Assembly (NCBI GenBank): GCA_031266615.1
Contig: JAISAR010000002.1
Coordinates: 1 to 35,253 of the forward strand
Direction: 5' to 3'
Source of the DNA: Rickettsiales bacterium
GTDB lineage: Bacteria > Pseudomonadota > Alphaproteobacteria > Rickettsiales > Anaplasmataceae
DNA: 35,253 nt
The position numbers were made by a program, and so were the translations under genes. This document shows, piece after piece, positions 7,668-16,800 of the stretch; the stretch's first letter is position 1, and every line of letters starts with the position of its first letter. The notes beneath the pieces are model-generated. The model worked only from the letters and a program-made list of their open reading frames with translations. It was not told the origin of the DNA and searched no databases.

Positions 7668-9719
7668 TTAAGGAAGAATTTGAAGAAACGGAGGTGCAGT
7701 TGCCTTTACGTAGTCCTCGAGCTTTACTACTTCCCTTTGTATTGATTTCATTTGCTCTATCGGTACTGTATTAAATGCAGTCTCTAATGTGAATCTAGCA
7801 CTATAATCCTTGGAAAGAGCGTTTGAAACTTCAATTAATCTTTTTAATTCTGGTTCTTCTTCTTCAATTTTGGTAGTAAGTACATTCTTCTGTTTTTTTG
7901 TATACTCTGCTCTAGCTGTATCCTCTGTTTCTTTCTCTTTTAACTGCATTTCATACATGGATTTGTTAAGTTCGGTTTCTGCTATTTGCTTCCTAATTTG
8001 AATTAATTCTTCTTTCTCTTGCTTCTTTTCTTCCATTTTGTTTTGCATATACGTTTCTTTTTCTTGCATATACACTTCGTATTTTTTGTCCCATTGGCCT
8101 GTAATGTCTTCTCTATCCTTATTATAAACAGCTAAATCTTGTTTATATTTTGTAATTTGTTGTTTAAATTGAGCAATTTCTTGTAAATTTTTAGACGTTC
8201 TGTTAGTTGGATACAAATATACTGGAAGATGTTCAGAGCCCTTAGGAATTATCTTGGCAGGAACTAATTTGGGAGCTGCTGTACTGCTTTTTTTCGATGC
8301 CAATATTGTTCCAAGAGAATCCTTAACTTTCCGTGTTGGATCTTCTCCTACAACTATAAGTGGAGCAATTGCTTTACGTAAATTAGATAATTTGGACTCT
8401 GCATTTTGAAAATCCATTTTTGTACGTTTGTAGTTGTCATAGAATTCTGGAAACTTCATAGATGTGAATAATGCAACACTAAAGTCCCCAACTTTAACGC
8501 CTCTTCCTCCCAATCTGGAAAGCGCATCTCTAGCTTTTTGGTACGTCTGTGCCTCAGTATCACTATGGCTGAACTTAAACCCAATGTCTGCTCGCTCAAT
8601 ACCACGATACTGTTCAATTAGCTTTGTTTCGTGCTCATCTTTGGCTTTTCTAAATCTCTCTAAATCCGCTTCTGCTCGATAAATTTCATCAATTCTAGAT
8701 TGAGTTGTATTTACGGGGCCAGTACCGGACATCATTCTTCCACTTTTGTTTAAAATTGGGGAAACTGGATATGTGGGTTCTTTTAGTTTAGATAATTTCT
8801 CATCATAGAACTTTTTCTCTTCTAGAATTTTAGGATCAAACGTTCTTTTAAAGTCGTCTTCTATTTCTTTCATCAAAAGGGCTTCATCGGCTGAAATGGT
8901 CGGTTTAATGCCTTCTTCGCTATACTTACCTATATCCTTTAAATCATCACCTAAAATATCATCTACACCAATCTTACTAATATCTACATCCCATTCGCTA
9001 TACTTACCTATATCTTTTAAATCATCATCTAAAATATCATCTACTAGTGGGGTTCTTTGTCTTTTTCTCTCTTCTAATCGTAAGGCTCCCAAACGTTGCT
9101 CTGTTTCACTTAACTTTTGAACTATGCTATTCCTATCAGCTGTAGATTGCGCTCTTCTCTCTTGCTCTTGATTTTCAATATATTCTAGCTCAATTTTTTT
9201 ATGCTCTTTCGGTAGTTGTAATTTCTTAATTTGACTCTCGTTATAGAATTGATGCTCATCTAGTGCTTGATTGAAATATGGAAGAAGGTATCTAAGACTC
9301 TTTTCTGTTTGCTCGTTAGCAGCTTTACCATATGATGCTACTTTGTAGAGTTCGTTAATATGTTCTGCATAATCTGGATTTTCAAAAAAAGATGAGATAG
9401 TGCTTATTTTCCTATATACATCTTCAACAAACTCATGTGGGCTCTGTCGATACATTGAGAGGTCTATGCTGGAATCTTTGTTTGATCTACCTGGTGCCAT
9501 ATAAAATCTTTCCATTTTAAATGATGGAATTCTTAAAGCATTAAAAGTGTCTGTTAATGAAGCTATTGCAGATATTGATAAAGGAGTTTTAGGAGGCTGC
9601 TTATTTTCGTATTGCCAAAAATGAAGTGGATCTGTTCTAAGTTCCTTATCTAACCCTAAAGTATATGCTAATGGGTTCTTTTTATACTCTTCTTTGTTCA
9701 CTTTTAAAAACTTAGGCAT
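7668..9719 (-). CDS. Large coiled-coil protein with internal repeat, unknown function
   Basis: A 683-residue charged helical protein. It has long heptad-like stretches at about residues 150-230 and 520-650 (for example KKQEKEELIQIRKQIAETEL). Two near-identical acidic units, DDLKDIGKYSE preceded by DDIL, lie 26 residues apart at about residues 226-268 and are encoded by 51-bp direct repeats at 8916-8966 and 8994-9044. The ATG overlaps the nozzle-gene stop by one base. Like its neighbour at 5175-7628 it is rich in Lys/Glu and Pro segments, and the two may be functional partners. No family is recognised; a role in the virion is inferred only from position. Confidence 0.6.
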   Translation of the reverse strand: MPKFLKVNKEEYKKNPLAYTLGLDKELRTDPLHFWQYENKQPPKTPLSISAIASLTDTFNALRIPSFKMERFYMAPGRSNKDSSIDLSMYRQSPHEFVEDVYRKISTISSFFENPDYAEHINELYKVASYGKAANEQTEKSLRYLLPYFNQALDEHQFYNESQIKKLQLPKEHKKIELEYIENQEQERRAQSTADRNSIVQKLSETEQRLGALRLEERKRQRTPLVDDILDDDLKDIGKYSEWDVDISKIGVDDILGDDLKDIGKYSEEGIKPTISADEALLMKEIEDDFKRTFDPKILEEKKFYDEKLSKLKEPTYPVSPILNKSGRMMSGTGPVNTTQSRIDEIYRAEADLERFRKAKDEHETKLIEQYRGIERADIGFKFSHSDTEAQTYQKARDALSRLGGRGVKVGDFSVALFTSMKFPEFYDNYKRTKMDFQNAESKLSNLRKAIAPLIVVGEDPTRKVKDSLGTILASKKSSTAAPKLVPAKIIPKGSEHLPVYLYPTNRTSKNLQEIAQFKQQITKYKQDLAVYNKDREDITGQWDKKYEVYMQEKETYMQNKMEEKKQEKEELIQIRKQIAETELNKSMYEMQLKEKETEDTARAEYTKKQKNVLTTKIEEEEPELKRLIEVSNALSKDYSARFTLETAFNTVPIEQMKSIQREVVKLEDYVKATAPPFLQILP
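8916..9044. repeat. 51-bp direct repeats in coiled-coil gene
   Basis: Positions 8916-8966 and 8994-9044 differ at two bases and are 78 bp apart, so they are in frame (26 codons). They encode duplicated acidic VDDILGDDLKDIGKYSE units. Confidence 0.9.
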
Positions 9720-12700
9720 TATGGCGCTCCATCAACAACACTCGCATCTTGTGTAATGCTTAATATATTGAATGCAGTTGTATCGTCATGTTTGATATAT
9801 ACTTTCCTTTCAAGCGTGTCATTAGAGTGTTCCAGAGATTGCCTGATTAATCCGGTATATAGTTTCTGAGGTTGATCAACTAAAGCTCCATTCGCCCTTC
9901 TATATTGTATGTCATGTACCCTCTCCGCACTTTCCCCTACTTGCCCTCCTAAAGACCTATAAAGCTGTACAACAGAATCATTTTGCCTCCCTACTGCCCC
10001 AACAGAACTTCCAATTAAACTGCCACCATATAATGGTACAGTTTCTAATATGCTCTCTATCTTGCAACCTACAGCTGCATAAGTAGCAGGTACTGGTAAT
10101 TGAACATTTCCGTTTTCATCTACTGTTAAAGGACTACTACCACGGTTGCCGTCAGATAAATAATAAACTTCTTGTCCTGCTAAATGATTCAGTCCGCTAA
10201 CTTCAGTAAAATATGTATATAATTTCCCAGACTTCATATTGGTTTCTGAAGCCGTATATATAGTCGTGTCTAATGATGCTGTAACATATTCATCTGTTGA
10301 CAAATAATCTATTTTTTCTCGCAGTCTTATAGTGTGTGTTTGCTCACTTACAGATTGAACTATATAATCTTTATCGTTCAGCTCTTTCATACTGCTTAAT
10401 CCCTGAACTTTAACAAAAGTATCTACAACTGGTAACTCACCATCAATAGTGACAGCTGCAGGTGGACTGTATGATGTAACATAATCATCCGAAAATTCAG
10501 ATAGGAGTGAAATGAAGCAGTATTTTAATCGCTCTGGTTCTGTAATTTTTAAACCATAAAAATTAATAGGAATAGGCTTAACTGTATTCAATACTTGGTA
10601 TTTATGTGCCTCTGACGGAAACGGAACTAGATAATATCGTCCTTGATCTAATTCTGTGTTTGTTTGAAAAAAAAGAATTTTACTTGAGGGTTCATACTTC
10701 TCATGATTAAACACTAAATAGTCTTCGCCTATTTCTGTCACTGTACCTTGAAACATAAAATAAATTACTCTGTTAGTTAAGTCTCCAGGAAGTAAATCAA
10801 TTTTATAATCCTTATCTTTATAACACTTTCTTAGCCTTAGAGCCCCAATATATTGTCCATCTTTATTTGGCAAAGCTTTTAAAAAACAATTTCTATCCAA
10901 AAGATCTATGGGTGAGTGCCCACTCACATCTATGAGGCAAAAGTAAGAGCTATCATCTAATATCAATTCTGATAATTTTTCATCAAAATTATACATAGGA
11001 TTATTTGTTGTTGTAATGTTTGTGATATTTGCTGATATTTGCTTATCTACTCCGCAATCTACATAATACTGTTCTTCATCTCTATTTGAGTCAATTGCAT
11101 TAGTTTGTTCAATATATTCTAGGGTTCTGATTTTTTTAAGTTTCGTTTTTGTTTCATCCTCATATAGCTCTCTTTCAACTATCATCCACAGACGGTCTCC
11201 GGTAATTTTATACTCTGTAGCAACGCGTTTTACATACGCGCGGCCTGGAATGACATTACCAAGCTCTTGTATAGACCATGCCATGACATTGTTAGGTTTT
11301 TGATATGTTAAAAATGCCATTCTCCCATCTGAAAGAGAAAGACAATAACATGTTGAAGGAGTACTCAAAAATGTATGTGAAATAATTCCGGAAGATAAAT
11401 ACTCATTACTCAAAAGCGAAAGATTGTTAATCTTGTACATACCTGTGTCTAATACAATAATTTCATATACATTGTCTAAATAAGCACTAACAAAGAAGAT
11501 AGCATCTAATCCTTTAACAGGCAGGATAGGAGCAGCAGGTATAGCAGAGATTTCTCTAAATCTAGCATTAGCTGGAGTAATTGCTTCATCATTAAATGAA
11601 GCGCTGCCTAGAACGTGAATACCAGAATGAGTGCCCACAAATAGCTTGGTTTGAGCAGCCATCCATAAAATCTCGTCAGAATGATCTAAATACATTTTTA
11701 ATTGAATAGCGTCTCCTGGGTCAATTCCAGTTGTGAAATCTAGCCAATCATTATTGGTGATAGAACTACCCCATACACAGTTAGGGTATTGTGTAGTGTT
11801 AGCTACCCACAACCTACCTTCATGTACTGCATAGGCCGTGAAATAGCCTCTTCGAGGTGAACACGCAGAAACATACCAATTGTATGGTATTGCTACCATC
11901 TTACTTTGATCCTGCGCATTAGCTTTGTCTATATATTTGGAAGCTTCGGTCCACCACGGAATGTTCTGTGGTTTCCCATCTGCACCTTTAGGATTGCGCT
12001 CTGTCAGAGCAAGTACGACAAATGATTTTGATGTGTTGTTAAAACCTGCTAATATGGGATCCCCAGGAGGTAATACCGGTGTTATGCTCTCATTTGCATT
12101 ATGAAAATACCAATTTTTGTTGTTAGTAACTGGAGCATCTGCGTACAAAAATGATTTGATTTTAAACCACCAATTTTCATATTTAATTTTATCTCCAGGT
12201 ACTTGATACGATAAACAAACAAGAACTCCATCATCTTCTTGCGATGGCAACCATGGATATTGAATGTTGTTGTTCCAGTCTGGGAAAATACATGTTTCAT
12301 TTACTCCTACATAGTCACCCTCGAACCGAAGTGTCCTACAACTAGGCAACATAAATGGGGTTAGACTTTTGTACTTTGATATTTCTATTATAGTAGCTTC
12401 TTGGAAGGAAGAAGGAACAACGAAGTTAGGATACAAAGTCATACTAGTATCCTGAAAACTCATAGGAGTTGTAGAGAAATTTAGCATATTTGCTGAAAAT
12501 TGATCACCAGTTTTGCTTATTTCAATTGGTAGAGTGTCTTTCCACAATAGCAAGACCTTATCGCCAGTTTGTATAGCTTGAAAAGTATTAGTATTGTCGA
12601 AATGGATGGTGCCCTTTTTCCAAATACCTGTAACTTCAGTACTGTTACCATACTTAGGGGAGTGTATTTCCATTACATTAGTGCTTATTAAAGCAATAGA

Positions 12701-14074
12701 CTCTTTAGTAACAAGTCGGTATACAACATCACCCTTAGAACTATTACTATTAAAATTACTTACTTTCCATACTATTCCATCAGCACTTTCGATTATTAAT
12801 TTATTCTCTCCAATTGCAATTAAAGTGTTATTGACAATATCAATTTGAGTAAGTGTGCTTTGAAAACCAGTATCAACTCCAGTCCAATCGAACAAGGGGT
12901 GCTTAGAGTACGCAACTGTCAGTCGCACACCAGAAACTGTGTTTCCGACAAAAAAATACTGCTCTTTAAAATAAACTACGTCTCGAATAACGAAGTCATA
13001 AAAATTTTCATTGTATAATACATAACATCTCTCCTTACGCCAAACAGATCCATCTACGCTAAACGCGTAAGTTGGGTTAAGGCCACTAGGAGGTGCGTCC
13101 TCCTCTCGGAAAACATCTGCTGCTACAGCGAAAATAATATTATTAGTACATCGTACTTTTGTTAGGTTTTTTGTTTCTGCTATATCGTAAGACTGCCAGT
13201 TGATTTCAGAAGTAACTTTTGCCGGAATGCCAACCAATACAAATCCTTGTGTTTCAAATGTATCTTTGCTACCATCGTTCATGTACTTACCACCTACAGC
13301 TACATATTTATCCAAATCATTTATATATGTGATGTCATGCACTGCCTGATGTTCGAAATTTACTATGTTTACTGGATTTTTATTAATAGCTAAACTCCAT
13401 ATCTCTGTAGATTTAATGTGAGTCGAATACCCGTTATTAAATATACATACTAAAATATTATTATGATCCCCACTTAATCTACCAGATGTAATAGCATATA
13501 CTGATGTAACGTCGTAGTGAATAAGAGTAATTTCAACATTGTGAAAAACAAACTCATTAAATGGAGATGGTGACATTGCATACATAAACCTGACATACTC
13601 GACACCACCTCCTGTACTACAATACGCAAATGCGTATAATGTTGTATTATCGTTAACAAAAGTAAAAAGTATGTCGTCTAGTTTCGGTACGCTTACTCGT
13701 ATCGAGATACCTACACGCTTCCAGGACTCTTCGCTGTTATTTTGTGTATTAAGTCTTGTTACTAACCCATTGGCGGAATACACATTTAATATTGTTGCGC
13801 CATAGTTATCTTGTGATGGTATCAAGATATACTCATTTCCATAGCCGAACGACAATGATAATATCTGTTCTTGTTCTTTTGGAATATTCAAAGCAGTTAT
13901 ATCTGCAACAAACTTAGAACCACCCCTTTTAAATGCTCCGCCAGTAGGTTGTATAACAAAATTCTTACACTCACTAAGAGAGTTGTTATACATATCAAAA
14001 TCAATTAAAGCCTGTACTTTCTTGTTAATTAGGCCAGTATTGAATGTAGTGTGAGTCTGCCTAATTCTTGCCAT
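9719..14074 (-). CDS. Tail tubular protein B / nozzle (T7 gp12-like) with beta-propeller insertion
   Basis: The N-terminus is the classic gp12/nozzle opening: FNTGLINKK, a DFDMYNNSL, then CKNFVIQPTGGAFKRGGSKF. A second canonical block lies at roughly residues 740-880: RLWVANTTQYP...VWGSS, NDWLDFTTG, then EILWMAAQTKLFVGTHSG and F.EISAIPAAPILPV. At 1451 residues it is almost twice T7 gp12 (794). The excess lies between these blocks, at about residues 150-520, and contains propeller-like blades such as YAFSVDGSVW and IESADGIVW (S.DG..W pattern). The protein should form the hexameric nozzle closing the short tail. It is coupled to the gp11-like gene 3 bases upstream and to the next gene by a one-base overlap. 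Confidence 0.85.
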   Translation of the reverse strand: MARIRQTHTTFNTGLINKKVQALIDFDMYNNSLSECKNFVIQPTGGAFKRGGSKFVADITALNIPKEQEQILSLSFGYGNEYILIPSQDNYGATILNVYSANGLVTRLNTQNNSEESWKRVGISIRVSVPKLDDILFTFVNDNTTLYAFAYCSTGGGVEYVRFMYAMSPSPFNEFVFHNVEITLIHYDVTSVYAITSGRLSGDHNNILVCIFNNGYSTHIKSTEIWSLAINKNPVNIVNFEHQAVHDITYINDLDKYVAVGGKYMNDGSKDTFETQGFVLVGIPAKVTSEINWQSYDIAETKNLTKVRCTNNIIFAVAADVFREEDAPPSGLNPTYAFSVDGSVWRKERCYVLYNENFYDFVIRDVVYFKEQYFFVGNTVSGVRLTVAYSKHPLFDWTGVDTGFQSTLTQIDIVNNTLIAIGENKLIIESADGIVWKVSNFNSNSSKGDVVYRLVTKESIALISTNVMEIHSPKYGNSTEVTGIWKKGTIHFDNTNTFQAIQTGDKVLLLWKDTLPIEISKTGDQFSANMLNFSTTPMSFQDTSMTLYPNFVVPSSFQEATIIEISKYKSLTPFMLPSCRTLRFEGDYVGVNETCIFPDWNNNIQYPWLPSQEDDGVLVCLSYQVPGDKIKYENWWFKIKSFLYADAPVTNNKNWYFHNANESITPVLPPGDPILAGFNNTSKSFVVLALTERNPKGADGKPQNIPWWTEASKYIDKANAQDQSKMVAIPYNWYVSACSPRRGYFTAYAVHEGRLWVANTTQYPNCVWGSSITNNDWLDFTTGIDPGDAIQLKMYLDHSDEILWMAAQTKLFVGTHSGIHVLGSASFNDEAITPANARFREISAIPAAPILPVKGLDAIFFVSAYLDNVYEIIVLDTGMYKINNLSLLSNEYLSSGIISHTFLSTPSTCYCLSLSDGRMAFLTYQKPNNVMAWSIQELGNVIPGRAYVKRVATEYKITGDRLWMIVERELYEDETKTKLKKIRTLEYIEQTNAIDSNRDEEQYYVDCGVDKQISANITNITTTNNPMYNFDEKLSELILDDSSYFCLIDVSGHSPIDLLDRNCFLKALPNKDGQYIGALRLRKCYKDKDYKIDLLPGDLTNRVIYFMFQGTVTEIGEDYLVFNHEKYEPSSKILFFQTNTELDQGRYYLVPFPSEAHKYQVLNTVKPIPINFYGLKITEPERLKYCFISLLSEFSDDYVTSYSPPAAVTIDGELPVVDTFVKVQGLSSMKELNDKDYIVQSVSEQTHTIRLREKIDYLSTDEYVTASLDTTIYTASETNMKSGKLYTYFTEVSGLNHLAGQEVYYLSDGNRGSSPLTVDENGNVQLPVPATYAAVGCKIESILETVPLYGGSLIGSSVGAVGRQNDSVVQLYRSLGGQVGESAERVHDIQYRRANGALVDQPQKLYTGLIRQSLEHSNDTLERKVYIKHDDTTAFNILSITQDASVVDGAP

Positions 14075-14077
14075 ATA

Positions 14078-14740
14078 TCAAACCCTGCTCCAGGGATCGC
14101 TATCGAAGTCTCCATAAAATGAATGGCTTTCTAATAAAGCTTGTTGAGCATCTATTGTCCTAGCTTCATTAACAGTACTGGCATATTCTGCGTTTAGCAT
14201 CTGAATATATTGATTAGAGTCATCAAATGTCTTGGATAACTCTAGTGCCATTCTAAGAGCAATACAGTTTTTGAAATACTCTGGCATCTGATCCACGCGC
14301 TGGAAATCGTAAACATACTGCGCGAAAACAGAAGGTATTTCGTCATTTGTTTCTTCGTCGTATATAGGTGCTTTAGCGCAATATATTCTTTTATTTTCAT
14401 ATAAATATGGATCTATTTTAGAGTATGGAGGCATAAGTCTCTTGCCACTACTATCTAATATATATATCAACCTTACAAAATCGTTAGGTAAGCTATATAC
14501 ATATGGATATCCAGTTGCTGATACATCACCATTCTCAATAACATCCAATCCCTCACGTTTAGTTGCAAACGTCCAATCATAGTTTTCTAATAAAGACAAT
14601 CGAGCATTTTCATATATTAAATTGCAAGATTTAGCCTGGATAGACGAGTTATCATTTAATCTGTCTATCGAAGGCTGGTGGATCAATAGCAACGCTTTGT
14701 TGCTAATGTCCACATCTGTATTTAGAAATCCATATGCCAT
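14078..14740 (-). CDS. Tail tubular protein A (T7 gp11-like)
   Basis: This 220-residue protein matches the gatekeeper family of podovirus tails in size and motifs: INKAL-like opening (DISNKALLLI), an early A..CN.iYE..R..LLE.YDW.FAT.R pattern (residues about 36-65), then GYPYVYSLPNDFVRLIYI and a C-terminal helical segment with ALRMALELSKTF. It forms the ring between portal and nozzle. It lies immediately before the nozzle gene, as in T7. No strong ribosome site is visible in the 4-base gap from the preceding gene, so translation is probably coupled to it. Confidence 0.9.
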   Translation of the reverse strand: MAYGFLNTDVDISNKALLLIHQPSIDRLNDNSSIQAKSCNLIYENARLSLLENYDWTFATKREGLDVIENGDVSATGYPYVYSLPNDFVRLIYILDSSGKRLMPPYSKIDPYLYENKRIYCAKAPIYDEETNDEIPSVFAQYVYDFQRVDQMPEYFKNCIALRMALELSKTFDDSNQYIQMLNAEYASTVNEARTIDAQQALLESHSFYGDFDSDPWSRV

Positions 14741-14744
14741 TTAC

Positions 14745-15335
14745 TTATGCCGGTGCATATGTTGCTTTCTTTCCTATAGCTGAAGGTGTAGCTTCTACTG
14801 TTTGTGTAGTCACAAGAACTACATGGTTATATGCATTTCCTTGAACTAATAAAAGTAGCCCTAAAAAGTATTCTCCAGTTTTAACTTCATCTTCTGTTAA
14901 TGCAATGTTTTGAAGCTTTATAAATTCTCCAATGGTTCCAGTAGTTACCTCAGGATATTTTGGATAACTTATAAGGGAAAACCATACTCCAGCAGCTGGT
15001 ACGTTGCCTGGAACAACTGTTGTTGCTAGCCTTGAAGCAACAGGAAGTATATCTCTATAGGTATTATCTTTGTTTTTAAGCAAGATAGTTGATGCCATAG
15101 ATAAATTACCTGTGTCGCCAGCGTCAGCGAAGATGATGTCAAAGTTCTTAAGTGTAGTATTAAGCTTAATAGGTGCTAAAACCAACAAATCTCCTGCAGC
15201 TCCCTGGGCAAAAGCGCTAAATTGGTTACCACTAATATCGATACTAGACACCGAAAGGTTGCCTCTGTATTCCTGTACTCTTGCAGGAATTCGTCTGTTC
15301 ATTGAACTTACTAAATTTGAAATATAAGTAGCCAT
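14745..15335 (-). CDS. Probable capsid decoration or minor head protein
   Basis: A 196-residue protein of mainly beta-strand, low-charge composition (for example GDLLVLAPIKLNTT and GNLSMASTILLKNKDN). It directly follows the major capsid gene by 12 bases, with AGGAG 9 bases before its ATG. Several podoviruses carry a small beta-rich head or decoration protein in exactly this slot between the coat and the gp11-like gene, and the repetitive hydrophobic strands fit a virion surface or assembly protein. The name rests on position and composition; no family-specific motif was identified. Confidence 0.55.
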   Translation of the reverse strand: MATYISNLVSSMNRRIPARVQEYRGNLSVSSIDISGNQFSAFAQGAAGDLLVLAPIKLNTTLKNFDIIFADAGDTGNLSMASTILLKNKDNTYRDILPVASRLATTVVPGNVPAAGVWFSLISYPKYPEVTTGTIGEFIKLQNIALTEDEVKTGEYFLGLLLLVQGNAYNHVVLVTTQTVEATPSAIGKKATYAPA

Positions 15336-15347
15336 AATTTATTTCTC

Positions 15348-16406
15348 CTATGGATTAGCAGGTGATGTTGTATTAGGTGTTGCAACCTCAATTACTGCAA
15401 CACTTTGTTCTTGCATGCGAATACAGTCGTACATACCCTCATACATAATAACTTGTGAAAATCCTTTTCTAACATCCTCTCCGTTTTGCATATTGAAAGG
15501 CATCGATGATCCAAGTTTAATTTGAGGATAAGAATAGACGACAACATATTCGATACTACCACTATTAGCAGCGACAGCTACTTGAGCCTGACCAGGTCCA
15601 TCTAAGTAATTGCCGCCAGCAAATCTTTGATACGTTCTTAGAATATTTTTCGGCACCTGTTCACACATTAAAAATGCATCTACACCCCAGGCTGGCCTAT
15701 CAATAAATCCATCATAAAGTGATTTCCTTTCACTGAAATCTATATTGGAAGCTCTTGGATCTGCTCTAAGCGTTGCTAAAGCATGACTAGATCCTACAAG
15801 AACAATTGGTCCTTGGTTAAAGTCCGTGCGTAGCAAATCTACTGCCTGGTTGATCTTAGAAACGCTTAACCCCAAGTCAACGGAGTTAATTGCGGTTGGG
15901 GCACCTGCAGCTTGTGAATTACCAAAGAACGTGTTCCTGTATGGAATAAATTGAGTATATGGTAAAGAAACCCATGTTTCACTATCATCTTGGTTTACTG
16001 ACTTAGCTTGGCCTAATATTCCTCCTCTTCCATTTTTCCCATTGATAACCATTTGATCCAATAGAATGCCACAAGCGTTAGCTGATTCCATTGCTAATTG
16101 CCCAACATCTGGAATCATTTGTCGTATCATATCTTGCCTCAAAATCGACAATGTATGCCGCATTAGTTGAGGTACTAATATTCTCTTGCTATATGCAGTT
16201 GGAGCTTCTTGTATGTCTTCTCCTCTTTCATCTACGTAACTTGCAGGACCAACCCAGAATTGCCTCATGATTTTCGTGTTCCCTAGAACTTCTTCTTGGG
16301 TCACTCCATTTAGCATTGCAGAACCAGTTGCTCGTAGAGTTGCGTAAAATTGTAAATCAAATTGATCTATGAAGGATTGATCAATACCTCCATTTAAAAT
16401 TGCCAT
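15348..16406 (-). CDS. Major capsid protein
   Basis: 352 residues from the chosen start. The protein resembles the podovirus coat family often annotated as Phage_capsid_2: an opening F..QFDLQFYATLRATGS, then a G.......R.fWVGPASYVDERGED block, then the helix with L..DM....IPD, and the A..LL.A.D-like stretch (CGILLDQMVINGKNGRGG). The C-terminal part includes a strand-rich segment ending in WGVDAFLMCEQVP. It builds the icosahedral shell. A longer frame opens at 16445, but ATG at 16406-16404 has AGGAG with an 8-base spacer (16415-16419) and is preferred. It is separated from the upstream fibre gene by an intrinsic terminator, so it very likely has its own promoter, as expected for the most abundant protein. 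Confidence 0.85.
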   Translation of the reverse strand: MAILNGGIDQSFIDQFDLQFYATLRATGSAMLNGVTQEEVLGNTKIMRQFWVGPASYVDERGEDIQEAPTAYSKRILVPQLMRHTLSILRQDMIRQMIPDVGQLAMESANACGILLDQMVINGKNGRGGILGQAKSVNQDDSETWVSLPYTQFIPYRNTFFGNSQAAGAPTAINSVDLGLSVSKINQAVDLLRTDFNQGPIVLVGSSHALATLRADPRASNIDFSERKSLYDGFIDRPAWGVDAFLMCEQVPKNILRTYQRFAGGNYLDGPGQAQVAVAANSGSIEYVVVYSYPQIKLGSSMPFNMQNGEDVRKGFSQVIMYEGMYDCIRMQEQSVAVIEVATPNTTSPANP

Positions 16407-16521
16407 TATTAATTCTCCTAAAATTCTGGATTTATCAGGTTTCAAAATGGCGTTAATAACAATACCAACTTGTGCCTAGTAAATCCAATATCCTACCAAT
16501 GCGTTATTACGCAGCTAAAAC

Positions 16522-16551
16522 ATTAGATTTTGTAAGGCACTTCCAGATCAA
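16522..16551 (-). promoter_or_regulatory. Candidate promoter for the major capsid gene
   Basis: On the - strand, TTGATC (16551-16546) and TCTAAT (16527-16522) are separated by 18 bases, about 115 bases before the capsid ATG and after the fibre terminator. The boxes match consensus at 4 and 5 of 6 positions. Other weak pairs exist in the same AT-rich stretch, so the need for a promoter is firmer than this exact site. Confidence 0.3.
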
Positions 16552-16688
16552 CAAATCAGGGACAAGACATTTTGAAATCTCTCGCGTATCCCTAAGGTTC
16601 CCGCCCCCATGGCAGCAGATCCTAGTCGCTGTAAAATGGTATCTTACATTCCAACTAACAATATATTACAAGCAAAGGAATTTTGGCA

Positions 16689-16720
16689 ATAAAAAATGCA
16701 TAGTTTTTGCAAACTATGCA
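16689..16720 (-). terminator. Rho-independent terminator after the tail-fibre gene
   Basis: TGCATAGTTT (16697-16706) and AAACTATGCA (16711-16720) form a perfect 10-bp stem with a 4-base loop. On the - strand it is followed directly by six T (16696-16691), the form of an intrinsic terminator. It lies 80 bases past the fibre stop codon. Confidence 0.85.
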
Positions 16721-16800
16721 CAAGGAAGATCAAGTGTTATTAAAAACCATAATATCTGGTTGACCACTGCAGAGCTAAAGTCGTAGATAATATAGCTATT

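Larger units (their letters stand above)
16407..16800. other. Intergenic region between fibre and capsid genes
   Basis: About 390 bases without a convincing gene. It contains the fibre-gene terminator (16689-16720), a locally GC-richer patch around 16585-16635, candidate leftward promoter elements and the capsid ribosome site. A 104-codon rightward frame beginning with GTG at 16472 includes RFPPPWQQILVAVKWYLTF (about 16598-16654), which faintly recalls the N-terminus of IS6-family transposases. I regard it as a possible decayed fragment, not a gene. Confidence 0.6.

Noticed and set aside
16472..16786. 104-codon rightward frame in the fibre-capsid gap as a functional gene
   Set aside because: It starts with GTG without a ribosome site, runs against the operon and overlaps the terminator. 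Kept only as a possible remnant.
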